The position numbers and the translations under genes were made by a program. The notes beneath the pieces were generated by a model. That model had not been told where the DNA came from. It worked only from the letters and a program-made list of their open reading frames with translations, and did not search any database. Positions 55,646 to 63,441 of a stretch of DNA of 64,000 nucleotides are shown here, piece by piece. The first letter of the stretch is position 1; every line of letters starts with the position of its first letter. Source of the DNA: Paractinoplanes ovalisporus (GTDB taxonomy: Bacteria; Actinomycetota; Actinomycetes; Mycobacteriales; Micromonosporaceae); contig NZ_JAENHP010000018.1 of the NCBI RefSeq assembly GCF_016834655.1, positions 62,001 through 126,000 of the forward strand, written 5' to 3'.

Positions 55646-57016
55646 TCAAAGGCTGGCGTGTACCGCCTCAGTGGCCTTTCGGGCAGCGATCAGCACCGGA
55701 TCCCACACCGGCGCGAACGGCGGTGCGTAGCTGAGATCGAGCGACGTCATCTCCTCGACGGTCATCCGGTTCCAGGTCGCGACGGCCAGCGCATCGATCC
55801 GTTTGGCGGCCTCGGCGCGGCCGACGATCTGGGCGCCGAGCAGCACACCGGTGCGCTTCTCGGCGATCAGTTTGATGGTCATCGTCTCGGCGCCCGGGTA
55901 GTAGCCGGCCCGGCTGGTCGAGTCGACGCTCGCGGTCACGAAGGCATATCCGGCGGCCCGGGCCTCCTTCGACGTCAGGCCGGTGCGCGCCACCTCGAGG
56001 TCGCAGACCTTGGTGACCGCGGTGCCGATCACGCCGGGGAAGGTCGCGTATCCGCCGCCGATGTTGATGCCCGCGACCCGGCCCTGCTTGTTGGCGTGGG
56101 TGCCGAGCGGCACGTGCACGGGGTGGCCGGTGAGCAGGTGGCGGGTCTCGACGCAGTCGCCGGCGGCCCACACCCCCTCGACCCCCTCGACACGCATGCG
56201 CAGATCGGTGCGGACGCCCCCGGTCGGGCCCAGCGGCAGGCCGGCCTTGCCGGCCAGGGCGGTGTTGGGGCGTACGCCCAGACCCAGCACCACGATGTCG
56301 GCCGGCAGCTCGCCGCCCGGCGTGCGCACCGCCCGCACCCGCCCGTCCGCGGTCTTCAGGCCGTCGACGTGGGCGTCGGTGACCACCTCGATGCCCAGGG
56401 CCCGCATGGCCTTGCTCACCAGCGCGCCCATCTCGGGGTCGACGGTCTTGGCCATCGGTTCCGGCGACTTCTCGAGCAGCGTGACGTCGAGCCCGCGCAG
56501 CACCATCGCCTCGGCCATCTCGACGCCGATGTAGCCGCCGCCGATCACCACCGCCCGGCGCGGCTCGGGTTGCCGGTCGAGCCAGGCGTGGATGGCCTGA
56601 CCGTCGTCGAGCGTCTGCACGCCGAAGACGCCGGAGTCACGCACACGGGCCCACTCCGGCGTGACCGGGGTGGCGCCGGTGGCGTACACGAGATGGTCGA
56701 ACGCCTCACGCACCTCGCCGCCGCCCTCGAGGTCGTGGGCGACGACCTGGCGCCGGTCGAGGTCGATGCCGACCACCTCGTGGCGCAACCGCACGTCGAT
56801 CCCGGCCTTGCGGTGCTCCTCGGGACTGCGGGCGACCAGCTTGTCGCGCTCCTGGACGGCGCCGCCGATCCAGTACGGGATGCCACAGGCCGAGTACGAC
56901 GTGAAGTGGCCCCGCTCGAAGACGACGATCGACAGGTCGCTCTCACCCAGGCGTTTGCGGGCCTGCGACGCGGCCGACATCCCGGCCGCGTCCCCGCCGA
57001 TGACCACGAGCTTCAT
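55646..57016 (-). CDS. FAD-dependent disulfide reductase (CoA-disulfide reductase/NADH oxidase-like)
   Basis: 456 residues. N-terminal FAD box VIGGDAAGMSAAS, redox Cys44 in SYSACGIPYWIGG (single-Cys type, as in CoA-disulfide reductase and NADH oxidase), second dinucleotide box VIGGGYIGVEMAEA, and C-terminal dimer domain with KLIAEKRTGVLLGAQIVG. Reduces CoA disulfide, peroxide or O2 with NAD(P)H. Actinobacteria use mycothiol chiefly, so the physiological substrate is uncertain. It is 9 bp from the glutamate-cysteine-ligase-like gene; a thiol-metabolism link is plausible. Confidence 0.88.
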   Translation of the reverse strand: MKLVVIGGDAAGMSAASQARKRLGESDLSIVVFERGHFTSYSACGIPYWIGGAVQERDKLVARSPEEHRKAGIDVRLRHEVVGIDLDRRQVVAHDLEGGGEVREAFDHLVYATGATPVTPEWARVRDSGVFGVQTLDDGQAIHAWLDRQPEPRRAVVIGGGYIGVEMAEAMVLRGLDVTLLEKSPEPMAKTVDPEMGALVSKAMRALGIEVVTDAHVDGLKTADGRVRAVRTPGGELPADIVVLGLGVRPNTALAGKAGLPLGPTGGVRTDLRMRVEGVEGVWAAGDCVETRHLLTGHPVHVPLGTHANKQGRVAGINIGGGYATFPGVIGTAVTKVCDLEVARTGLTSKEARAAGYAFVTASVDSTSRAGYYPGAETMTIKLIAEKRTGVLLGAQIVGRAEAAKRIDALAVATWNRMTVEEMTSLDLSYAPPFAPVWDPVLIAARKATEAVHASL

Positions 57017-57025
57017 GGTTCCAAC

Positions 57026-58195
57026 CTACGTCGCCGGGATGTCCCCGCGGGTCAGTCGCGCGAACCGGTCGACGACGTCGCTGACCGTGCCGCCCTGGGC
57101 CAGGATCGCCCGCTGGCGGGCGGCGCCGGTGCCGTGCGCGCGCAGGCGTCCCATCAGGACGGTGGCCGTCTCGAGGTCGCCGTGCCGCTCCAGCTCGGGC
57201 CCCACGTAGTCGAACAGCTGCCGCATGAGCCGCCAGGCCGGGCGCGGCTCGCGGGTGGCCATGTCGATGTTCAGGCCCTCGAGCCCGTCGTGCGCGGCCC
57301 GCCAGTGCGCGGCCATCAGCAGCGGGTGCGGCACGTCGGGGGCCGGCTTGCCCTCGCGCACCTCGTTGAGCAACGTGGCGACCAGGGCCCGGGCCAGCGC
57401 GGCCAGGAGAACGGCATCGTCGGCGGTGGGCATGACATCGCCCATCCGGATCTCGACGGTGGGATACCGGGCGGACAGGCGGGCATACCAGTACAACATG
57501 CCCTCGTCGAGCATCGCGCCGCTCGATTCGAGGTCGGCCACGAGCGTCTCGTACTCGGCGAACGAGCGCAGATACGGCGTGGGGCCGACGGTAGGCCAGC
57601 GTTCCCACATCAGCGAGCGCCAGCTGGCGTAGCCCGTCTCGCGCCCGCCGAACAGCGGGGAGTTGGCGGTGGCGGCCTGGAAGATCGGCAGCCAGGGCCG
57701 CAGGTGGTTGAGGATCTGCACGCCGGTCTCGTCGTCGGGCACGCTCACGTGCACGTGGGTGCCGCACAAGCCGGGGCCGGGGGAGAGGTCGCCGAAGCGC
57801 TCCCGCATGCGGTGGTAGCGCGGTTTGTCGACGATGCGGACGTTGGGACCGGCGGCCGGGCCGGCGCCCATCGCCAGCAGCCGCACGCCGGCCTGCTCGG
57901 CCGCGCCGGCTACGGCCGAACGCAGCTCATGCAGAGCCTTGGCCAGCACCGGGAGGTCGAGCTGGGGTGGGCTGGCCACCTCGATCTGCGCGCGGGTCAG
58001 CTCGTGCTGCACCGCGTCGCCCAGTTCGGGCGGCACGAAGTCGAAAACCTGTTCGACCGCCTCCACGGCGCGCGGCTCCACCGCGTCCACCAGCAGGTAT
58101 TCCTCTTCGACGCCGAGCGTCAGCAGATCGTGCGCCTCCGCGCGCTCGGCCAGTTCCTCGGAGATCGTGGTCGCGCCCGTGGCACCCGTGTCCAT
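57026..58195 (-). CDS. Glutamate-cysteine ligase-like carboxylate-amine ligase (YbdK/EgtA family)
   Basis: 389 residues. LTLGVEEEYLLVD at residue 27 onward and CGTHVHVSVPD, VEIRMGDVMPTADD are the GCS2/YbdK family signatures for Mg-ATP binding. Members ligate glutamate and cysteine or related substrates. ATG 58195 chosen because the sequence preceding it is promoter DNA of the divergent GH16 gene. It precedes the disulfide reductase (9 bp), so thiol synthesis or reduction could be co-expressed. Exact substrate not known. Confidence 0.85.
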   Translation of the reverse strand: MDTGATGATTISEELAERAEAHDLLTLGVEEEYLLVDAVEPRAVEAVEQVFDFVPPELGDAVQHELTRAQIEVASPPQLDLPVLAKALHELRSAVAGAAEQAGVRLLAMGAGPAAGPNVRIVDKPRYHRMRERFGDLSPGPGLCGTHVHVSVPDDETGVQILNHLRPWLPIFQAATANSPLFGGRETGYASWRSLMWERWPTVGPTPYLRSFAEYETLVADLESSGAMLDEGMLYWYARLSARYPTVEIRMGDVMPTADDAVLLAALARALVATLLNEVREGKPAPDVPHPLLMAAHWRAAHDGLEGLNIDMATREPRPAWRLMRQLFDYVGPELERHGDLETATVLMGRLRAHGTGAARQRAILAQGGTVSDVVDRFARLTRGDIPAT

Positions 58196-58275
58196 GCGGC
58201 CGGGTTTACCCGGTCGTTGCCGCACAGAAACTGTGCCAGTTCCGGGTATGGACGGGCAATTGACGACGGTCCATG

Positions 58276-58304
58276 TTGACAGCCCTTTGTAACAAGCGTG
58301 AAAT
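58276..58304 (+). promoter_or_regulatory. Promoter of GH16 gene
   Basis: TTGACA at 58276-58281 and TGAAAT at 58299-58304, separated by 17 bp, a good -35/-10 pair. The expected start lies in the operator just downstream. Confidence 0.7.
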
Positions 58305-58309
58305 CCGCC

Positions 58310-58323
58310 TGAGAGCGCTCTCA
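58310..58323 (+). promoter_or_regulatory. LacI-type operator
   Basis: TGAGAGCGCTCTCA is a perfect 14-bp palindrome at the expected transcription start. It matches the actinobacterial LacI-family operator type (for example CebR, TGGGAGCGCTCCCA). Repression relieved by an oligosaccharide is the likely logic; no lacI gene is in the window. Confidence 0.8.
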
Positions 58324-58350
58324 CACCCCCCTTACGGAAGGCGCACAACC

Positions 58351-59724
58351 ATGTCTCGAAAGCGGATACGTGGCCTGCTGGCGGTGGCTGCGGCCCTGCT
58401 CGCGGTCGCCGCGACCACGGTGTTCACGTTAAACGCGAACGCCGCCGTGCCCACCTCCCCGGCCGGCATGTCGCTGGTCTTCAGCGACGATTTCACCGGC
58501 GCCGCCGGAGCCGGGCTGAACCGCTCCAACTGGCTCTACGACATCGGCCACGGCTATCCCGGCGGCGCCTCCAACTGGGGCACCGGCGAGATCGAGTACA
58601 TGACCGATTCGACGAGCAACGTCTACCAGGACGGCGGCGGCAATCTGGTGATCAAGCCGCTGCGCGACTCGGCCGGCAACTGGACCTCGGGCCGGGTCGA
58701 GACGCAGCGCACCGACTTCGCCGCCCCGACCGGCGGCAAGGTGCGCATCGAGGCGCGGATCCAGCAGCCCAACGTCAGCGGGGCGGCGGCCGCCGGTTAC
58801 TGGCCCGCGTTCTGGGCGCTCGGTGCGGCCGCCCGCCCGGTCGGCGCGACGAACTGGCCGAGCATCGGCGAGTGGGACATCATGGAGAACATCAACGGCC
58901 GTGAGTCCGTGTTCGCCGCCCTGCACTGCGGCTCCAACCCCGGCGGCCCGTGCAACGAGACGACCGGCCTGACCAGCGGCGAGCGCGCCTGCAGCGGGTG
59001 CAAGACCGGGTTCCACACGTACGCCGTGGAGTATGACCGCAGCACGTCGCCCGAGCAGATGCGCTGGTATCTGGACGGCAACAACTACTTCACGCTCACC
59101 TCGAACTCGGTCGACGCGACGACCTGGAACAACGCCACGCACCACGGCATGTTCGTGATCCTCAACGTGGCCATGGGCGGCGGGTTCCCGGCGGCGTTCG
59201 GCGGCGGCCCCACCTCGGCCACCCAGCCCGGCGTGCCCATGGTCGTCGACTACGTGGCGGTGTGGCAGAGCTCAGGCGGTGGCACCACTCCGCCGACCAC
59301 GACTCCTCCCAGCGGGACGCGCGACGCCTTCTCGCGGATCGAGGCCGAGTCCTTCAACGCCTCGGCCGGTGTGCAGCTCGAGACGTGCTCCGAAGGCGGC
59401 CAGAACGTCTCCTATGTCGCGAACGGCGACTGGCTCCAGTTCGACGGCGTCAACTTCGGCTCGGGCGGGGTGAAGGACTTCGTCGCGCGGGTCGCCTCGG
59501 GCGCCGGCTCGGGGGTGAGCGGGCTGATCGAGGTGCGGGTCGACAGCCGGAGCAACGCGCCGATCGGCAGCTTCGCGCTCGGCGGCACGGGCGGCTGGCA
59601 GACCTGGCAGTCCATTCCCGGCAACGTCTCGAACGTCAGTGGCACCCACACGGTCTTCCTGACCTTCACGAGCGGGCAGCCGGCCGACTTCGTCAATGTG
59701 AACTGGATCCAGTTCCGTCGATAG
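58351..59724 (+). CDS. Secreted GH16 beta-glucanase with carbohydrate-binding module
   Basis: 457 residues. Signal peptide 1-32 (ANA); GH16 domain about 38-310 with the E-x-D-x-x-E motif GEWDIMEN (catalytic Glu) and WPAFWALG; a short Thr-Pro linker; C-terminal CBM (about 325-457) starting RIEAESFNAS, of CBM6/35/36 type. Probably a laminarinase-type endo-1,3-beta-glucanase attacking fungal or algal glucan. LacI-type operator controls it. AAGG before ATG 58351. The operon ends in a hairpin. Confidence 0.92.
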   Translation: MSRKRIRGLLAVAAALLAVAATTVFTLNANAAVPTSPAGMSLVFSDDFTGAAGAGLNRSNWLYDIGHGYPGGASNWGTGEIEYMTDSTSNVYQDGGGNLVIKPLRDSAGNWTSGRVETQRTDFAAPTGGKVRIEARIQQPNVSGAAAAGYWPAFWALGAAARPVGATNWPSIGEWDIMENINGRESVFAALHCGSNPGGPCNETTGLTSGERACSGCKTGFHTYAVEYDRSTSPEQMRWYLDGNNYFTLTSNSVDATTWNNATHHGMFVILNVAMGGGFPAAFGGGPTSATQPGVPMVVDYVAVWQSSGGGTTPPTTTPPSGTRDAFSRIEAESFNASAGVQLETCSEGGQNVSYVANGDWLQFDGVNFGSGGVKDFVARVASGAGSGVSGLIEVRVDSRSNAPIGSFALGGTGGWQTWQSIPGNVSNVSGTHTVFLTFTSGQPADFVNVNWIQFRR

Positions 59725-59745
59725 CCGCACCCGTGCATCGGGGGT

Positions 59746-59772
59746 CGGACCTTTAAGGATGTTTAAGGTCCG
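59746..59772 (+). terminator. Hairpin terminator after GH16
   Basis: CGGACCTT (59746-59753) pairs with AAGGTCCG (59765-59772); loop TAAGGATGTTT is AT-rich. A second, separate palindrome follows at 59788. Confidence 0.6.
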
Positions 59773-59787
59773 GCCCTCTGGACTTTT

Positions 59788-59799
59788 ACTGTTAACAGT
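59788..59799. promoter_or_regulatory. 12-bp palindrome upstream of chitinase operon
   Basis: ACTGTTAACAGT, perfect, overlapping a TTACTG (-35-like) with TGATAC 17 bp later (59809-59814) as a -10. It could be an operator for the tandem chitinase genes, 45 bases upstream of ATG 59845. No similar site precedes the chitinase at 41118. Confidence 0.5.
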
Positions 59800-59844
59800 C
59801 CTAATGATTGATACATCTCATTGGGTTGTGCGTGGAGGGACGTC

Positions 59845-61101
59845 ATGAAGCGCTCCAGATCGATAGTCCTGACGACCGTGGCGGCGCTCGTTGCCGGTGG
59901 TGCGGCGACCTATTTCTCCAGTACGGCCTCGGCCGCCGCGGCCTGCGCTCCGGCCTGGAGCGCCACGCAGGTCTACACCGGCGGCAACACCGCCTCGCAG
60001 AACGGCACCAACTACAGCGCCAAGTGGTGGACCCAGAACGAGTCCCCGGCCACGCACAGTGGACAGTGGGACGTCTGGAAGAACGACGGCGCCTGCGGCA
60101 GCGGCCCGACGACCCCGCCGACCACGCCACCCACCACCCCGCCGACGACGCCTCCCACGACGCCGCCGACGACCCCGCCCACCACCCCGCCGTCGAACGG
60201 CCAGCTGCCCAAGCACTTCCTCACCGGTTACTGGCAGAACTTCGACAACGGCGCCGCCCCGCTCAAGCTGGCCGCCGTCCCGAACAACTACGACCTGATC
60301 GCGGTCGCCTTCGCCGACGCCACCAGCACCCAGGGCGCGGTCACCTTCAACCTCGACCCGGGCCTGTCGGCCGCGGTCGGCGGCTACACCGACGCCCAGT
60401 TCAAGGCCGACATCGCCACGCTGCACCAGCGCGGCAAGAAGGTCGTCATCTCGGTCGGCGGTGAGAAGGGCACGGTCAGCGTGGCCAGCTCGGCCGCGGC
60501 CACCGCGTTCGCCGACTCGGTGCACCGCCTGATCACCACGTACGGCTTCGACGGCGTCGACATCGACCTCGAGAACGGGCTCAACGCGACCTACATGGCC
60601 CAGGCGCTGCGCAGCCTGCGGGCCAAGGTGGGCTCGAGCCTGATCATCACGATGGCCCCGCAGACCATCGACATGCAGAACCCGCAGTCCTCGTACTTCG
60701 CGCTCGCGCTGAGCATCAAGGACATCCTCACCGTGGTGTTCACGCAGTTCTACAACTCGGGCGCGATGCTCGGCTGCGACCAGATGAACGCGTACTCGCA
60801 GGGCACGGTCAACTTCATCACCGCGCTGACCTGCATCCAGACCCAGGGCGGCCTGCGCCCCGACCAGGTCGCGGTGGGCCTGCCGGCCAGCACCCGCGCC
60901 GCCGGTGGCGGTTACGTCGCCCCGACGGTCGTCAACCAGGCGCTCGACTGCCTGGCCCGCGGCACCAACTGCGGTTCCTTCAAGCCGCCGGCCACCTACC
61001 CGGGCATCGCCGGCGCGATGACCTGGTCGATCAACTGGGACGTCACCAACGGCAACGGCTTCGCCAACACGGTCAAGCCCCACCTGGCGACCCTGCCCTG
61101 A
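59845..61101 (+). CDS. GH18 chitinase with chitin-binding module
   Basis: 418 residues. Signal peptide about 1-29 (ASA); CBM5/12 module 32-80; TTPP linker of about seven units; GH18 domain with VVISVGGEKG and DGVDIDLE (catalytic Glu). ATG 59845 after GGAGGGA. Secreted endo- or exo-chitinase. First of a tandem pair; the gap to the next gene is 47 bp, suggesting one mRNA. The binding module DNA is nearly identical to the next gene's. Confidence 0.93.
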   Translation: MKRSRSIVLTTVAALVAGGAATYFSSTASAAAACAPAWSATQVYTGGNTASQNGTNYSAKWWTQNESPATHSGQWDVWKNDGACGSGPTTPPTTPPTTPPTTPPTTPPTTPPTTPPSNGQLPKHFLTGYWQNFDNGAAPLKLAAVPNNYDLIAVAFADATSTQGAVTFNLDPGLSAAVGGYTDAQFKADIATLHQRGKKVVISVGGEKGTVSVASSAAATAFADSVHRLITTYGFDGVDIDLENGLNATYMAQALRSLRAKVGSSLIITMAPQTIDMQNPQSSYFALALSIKDILTVVFTQFYNSGAMLGCDQMNAYSQGTVNFITALTCIQTQGGLRPDQVAVGLPASTRAAGGGYVAPTVVNQALDCLARGTNCGSFKPPATYPGIAGAMTWSINWDVTNGNGFANTVKPHLATLP

Positions 61102-61148
61102 CGGTCCCCGCCCGTCCCCCCACCCCCACCCCCACCAGGAGAATCCCC

Positions 61149-62351
61149 GTGAAACTGAGCCGGAAGTTGCTCATCGCGAGCACCGTCATGCTGGCCGGTA
61201 CGGCCGCCGCGGTGCTGCCGATGGCCACCTCGAGCGCGGCGGCGGCGTGTGCCCCCGCGTGGAGCGCCACGCAGGTCTACACCGGCGGCATGACCGCCTC
61301 GCAGAACGGCACCAACTACAGCGCCAAGTGGTGGACGCAGAACGAGTCGCCCGCCACTCACAGTGGACAGTGGGACGTATGGAAGAACGACGGCGCCTGT
61401 GGTGGCACCACGCCCCCGACGACGCCGCCTACCACCCCGCCCACGACACCCCCGACCACGCCGCCCACCACGGGCACGAAGATGGCCTCGGCGCCGTACG
61501 TCTACCCCGGCTGGGGCAACCCGCCGGCGCCCTCGACGGTCACCTCGGCGACCGGCGTCAAGGCGTTCACCATCGCCTTCGTGCTCGCCAGCAACGGCTG
61601 CAACCCGGCCTGGGACGGCGAGAGCGGCCTGACCGGCGGTGTCCACGCCAGCTACATCGCGCAGGTCCGGGCGGCCGGCGCCGACATCGTCCCGTCCGTG
61701 GGCGGCTGGAGCGGCAACAAGCTCGGCCCCAACTGCTCGACGGCCGAGGCGCTGGCCGGGGCGTACCAGAAGCTCATCGACGCGTTCCAGCTCAAGTCGA
61801 TCGACATCGACATCGAGAACTCCGACGAGTTCGAGAACACCGTCGTGCAGGACCGCATCCTGAACGCGCTGAAGATCGTCAAGCAGAAGAACCCGTCGGT
61901 GAAGACGATCCTCACCTTCGGCACCTCGCCGACCGGCCCGAACTACTACGGCACCCGGCTGGTGCAGCAGGCCAAGGCACTGAACGCGAACATCGACATC
62001 TTCACCCAGATGCCGTTCGACTTCGGCGGCGGCGCGGACATGTACGGCTCGACCGTCGGCGCCACCGAGGGCCTGAAGAACCTGCTGAAGACCACCTTCG
62101 GCTACACCGACGCCCAGGCGTACTCGCGCATCGGCATCTCCGGCATGAACGGTCTCTCGGACCAGCAGGAGCTGACGACGGTCGACACCTGGACGCGGAT
62201 CCGGGACTACGCCAAGAGCAAGGGCCTCTCGCGGTTCACGTTCTGGTCGGTCAACCGGGACCGTGGCTGCGCCGGCGGCGGCGTGGTCTCCAACTGCTCC
62301 GGCATCGCGCAGGCCGACTGGGCCTTCACGAAGGTCAGCGCCGGGTTCTGA
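61149..62351 (+). CDS. GH18-like chitinase with substituted motif
   Basis: 400 residues. Signal peptide ending SSA; CBM5/12 module (YSAKWWTQNESPATHSGQWD) practically the same as in the upstream gene; short TTPP linker; GH18 barrel with IVPSVGGWSGNK and LKSIDIDIENSDEF. The usual D-x-x-D-x-D-x-E reads K-S-I-D-I-D-I-E: the first Asp is Lys but the inner Asp pair and catalytic Glu remain. Probably active, perhaps with altered pH optimum or specificity. GTG start 61149 after AGGAG. Confidence 0.9.
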   Translation: MKLSRKLLIASTVMLAGTAAAVLPMATSSAAAACAPAWSATQVYTGGMTASQNGTNYSAKWWTQNESPATHSGQWDVWKNDGACGGTTPPTTPPTTPPTTPPTTPPTTGTKMASAPYVYPGWGNPPAPSTVTSATGVKAFTIAFVLASNGCNPAWDGESGLTGGVHASYIAQVRAAGADIVPSVGGWSGNKLGPNCSTAEALAGAYQKLIDAFQLKSIDIDIENSDEFENTVVQDRILNALKIVKQKNPSVKTILTFGTSPTGPNYYGTRLVQQAKALNANIDIFTQMPFDFGGGADMYGSTVGATEGLKNLLKTTFGYTDAQAYSRIGISGMNGLSDQQELTTVDTWTRIRDYAKSKGLSRFTFWSVNRDRGCAGGGVVSNCSGIAQADWAFTKVSAGF

Positions 62352-62360
62352 TCTCTCTTC

Positions 62361-63020
62361 CTAAGAAGCGCGGCCGCTCCGTCCAGCGGCCGCGCTTCGC
62401 CGTTTGCGCACCTTCTTGACGACCCAGCTGACGATCGTGACGATGAAGAACGCCCAGATCGCGTAGTCGAAGTACTGGCTGTAGGTCTCGAGGTCCTGAT
62501 AGCGCGAGCCGAGCAGATAGCCGCCGCCGACGAAGATGGCGTTCCACACCCCGCTGCCGATCGCGGTGAACAGCGTGAACTGCCCGAGTTTCATGTGGTT
62601 GGCACCGGCCGGGATCGACACGAGGCTGCGGACCACCGGGGCGCAGCGTCCGAACAGGACGGCCGAGCGTTCGTGCTTCTCGAACCACCGGTCGGCCTTC
62701 TCCAGGTCGTCCGCGTCGACCAGCGGGATGCGGTCGAGCCAGCGGCGCAGCCTCTCCTCGCCCAGGCCGTAGCCGAGCCAGTAGAGCAGCAGCGCGCCGC
62801 CGACCGAGCCGGCCGTGGCGGCCAGGAAGACCAGGGTCAGGTTGACGCGGCCCTCGCTGGCCAGGTAGCCGCCGAGCGAGAGCACGATCTCGCTCGGGAT
62901 CGGCGGGATGAGGTTTTCCAGGGCGACAAGCAGGCCGACGCCCACCTCGCCCCACGACTCGATGACGGACGCCACCCACCCTGTCAGCCCACCTTGCTGA
63001 CTCAGACCCGCTTCAGCCAC
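62361..63020 (-). CDS. DedA/SNARE-associated family membrane protein
   Basis: 219 residues from GTG 63020. Several TM segments and the DedA signature: ENLIPPIPSEIVLSLGGYLA, then GYGLGEERLRRWL, FGRCAPVVRSLVSIPAGANHM (the Arg of the F/Y-x-R-x-x-P-x-x-R motif) and GSGVWNAIFVGGGYLLG. DedA proteins move lipid carriers such as undecaprenyl phosphate or phosphatidylethanolamine across the membrane. Basic C-terminus KKVRKRRSAAAGR. Start is uncertain; upstream codons are part of the PadR promoter. Confidence 0.85.
   Translation of the reverse strand: MAEAGLSQQGGLTGWVASVIESWGEVGVGLLVALENLIPPIPSEIVLSLGGYLASEGRVNLTLVFLAATAGSVGGALLLYWLGYGLGEERLRRWLDRIPLVDADDLEKADRWFEKHERSAVLFGRCAPVVRSLVSIPAGANHMKLGQFTLFTAIGSGVWNAIFVGGGYLLGSRYQDLETYSQYFDYAIWAFFIVTIVSWVVKKVRKRRSAAAGRSGRAS
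62365..62398. terminator. Perfect hairpin terminator overlapping DedA 3' end
   Basis: GAAGCGCGGCCGCT (62365-62378) pairs perfectly with AGCGGCCGCGCTTC (62385-62398), loop CCGTCC. It lies downstream of the chitinase operon and also encodes the last residues of the convergent DedA protein. Confidence 0.8.
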
Positions 63021-63074
63021 GGCTTTTTCATACCCGCCGCACCTGAAACGAACCTGAATCAGCGACCGGCCGTT

Positions 63075-63100
63075 GGTATATGCCGACCGTCGGTATATGC
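63075..63100 (+). promoter_or_regulatory. Direct repeat of GGTATATGC in padR promoter
   Basis: GGTATATGC at 63075-63083 and 63092-63100, 17 bp apart, straddle the -10 region of padR (TATATG). Likely binding site for PadR autoregulation, but direct rather than inverted. Confidence 0.6.
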
Positions 63101-63108
63101 TGCCGGGC

Positions 63109-63441
63109 ATGAACGAGCCGACCTTCCTCATCCTCACGGCCCTGGCCGGCGAGCCGATGCACGGTTACGCCGTCATCGAGGACGTCGAGCACATGACCGA
63201 CGGCCGCGTCCGCCTGCGGGCGGGCACGCTCTATGCCGCGCTCGACCGCCTGCGCGGCGAGGGCCTGATCGAGGTCGACCGGGAAGAGGTCGTCCAGTCC
63301 CGCCTCCGGCGCTACTACCGGCTCACAGGGGCCGGCGAGCAGAGCCTCGAGGCCGAGACCGCCCGCCTGCGCGCGCAGGCCACGCTCGCGGAGGGCCGGT
63401 TGCGCGCCCGCCGCACCAACTTCGGGGGAGCCACCGCATGA
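63109..63441 (+). CDS. PadR-family transcriptional regulator
   Basis: 110 residues. N-terminal winged helix with ILTALAGEPMHGYAVIEDVEHMTDG and LRAGTLYAALDRLRGEGLIE, the PadR signature, followed by a short dimer helix (SLEAETARLRAQATLAEGRLRARR). ATG 63109 overlaps no upstream gene. The next gene overlaps its stop by 4 nt, so PadR probably controls the downstream membrane protein. Confidence 0.9.
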   Translation: MNEPTFLILTALAGEPMHGYAVIEDVEHMTDGRVRLRAGTLYAALDRLRGEGLIEVDREEVVQSRLRRYYRLTGAGEQSLEAETARLRAQATLAEGRLRARRTNFGGATA

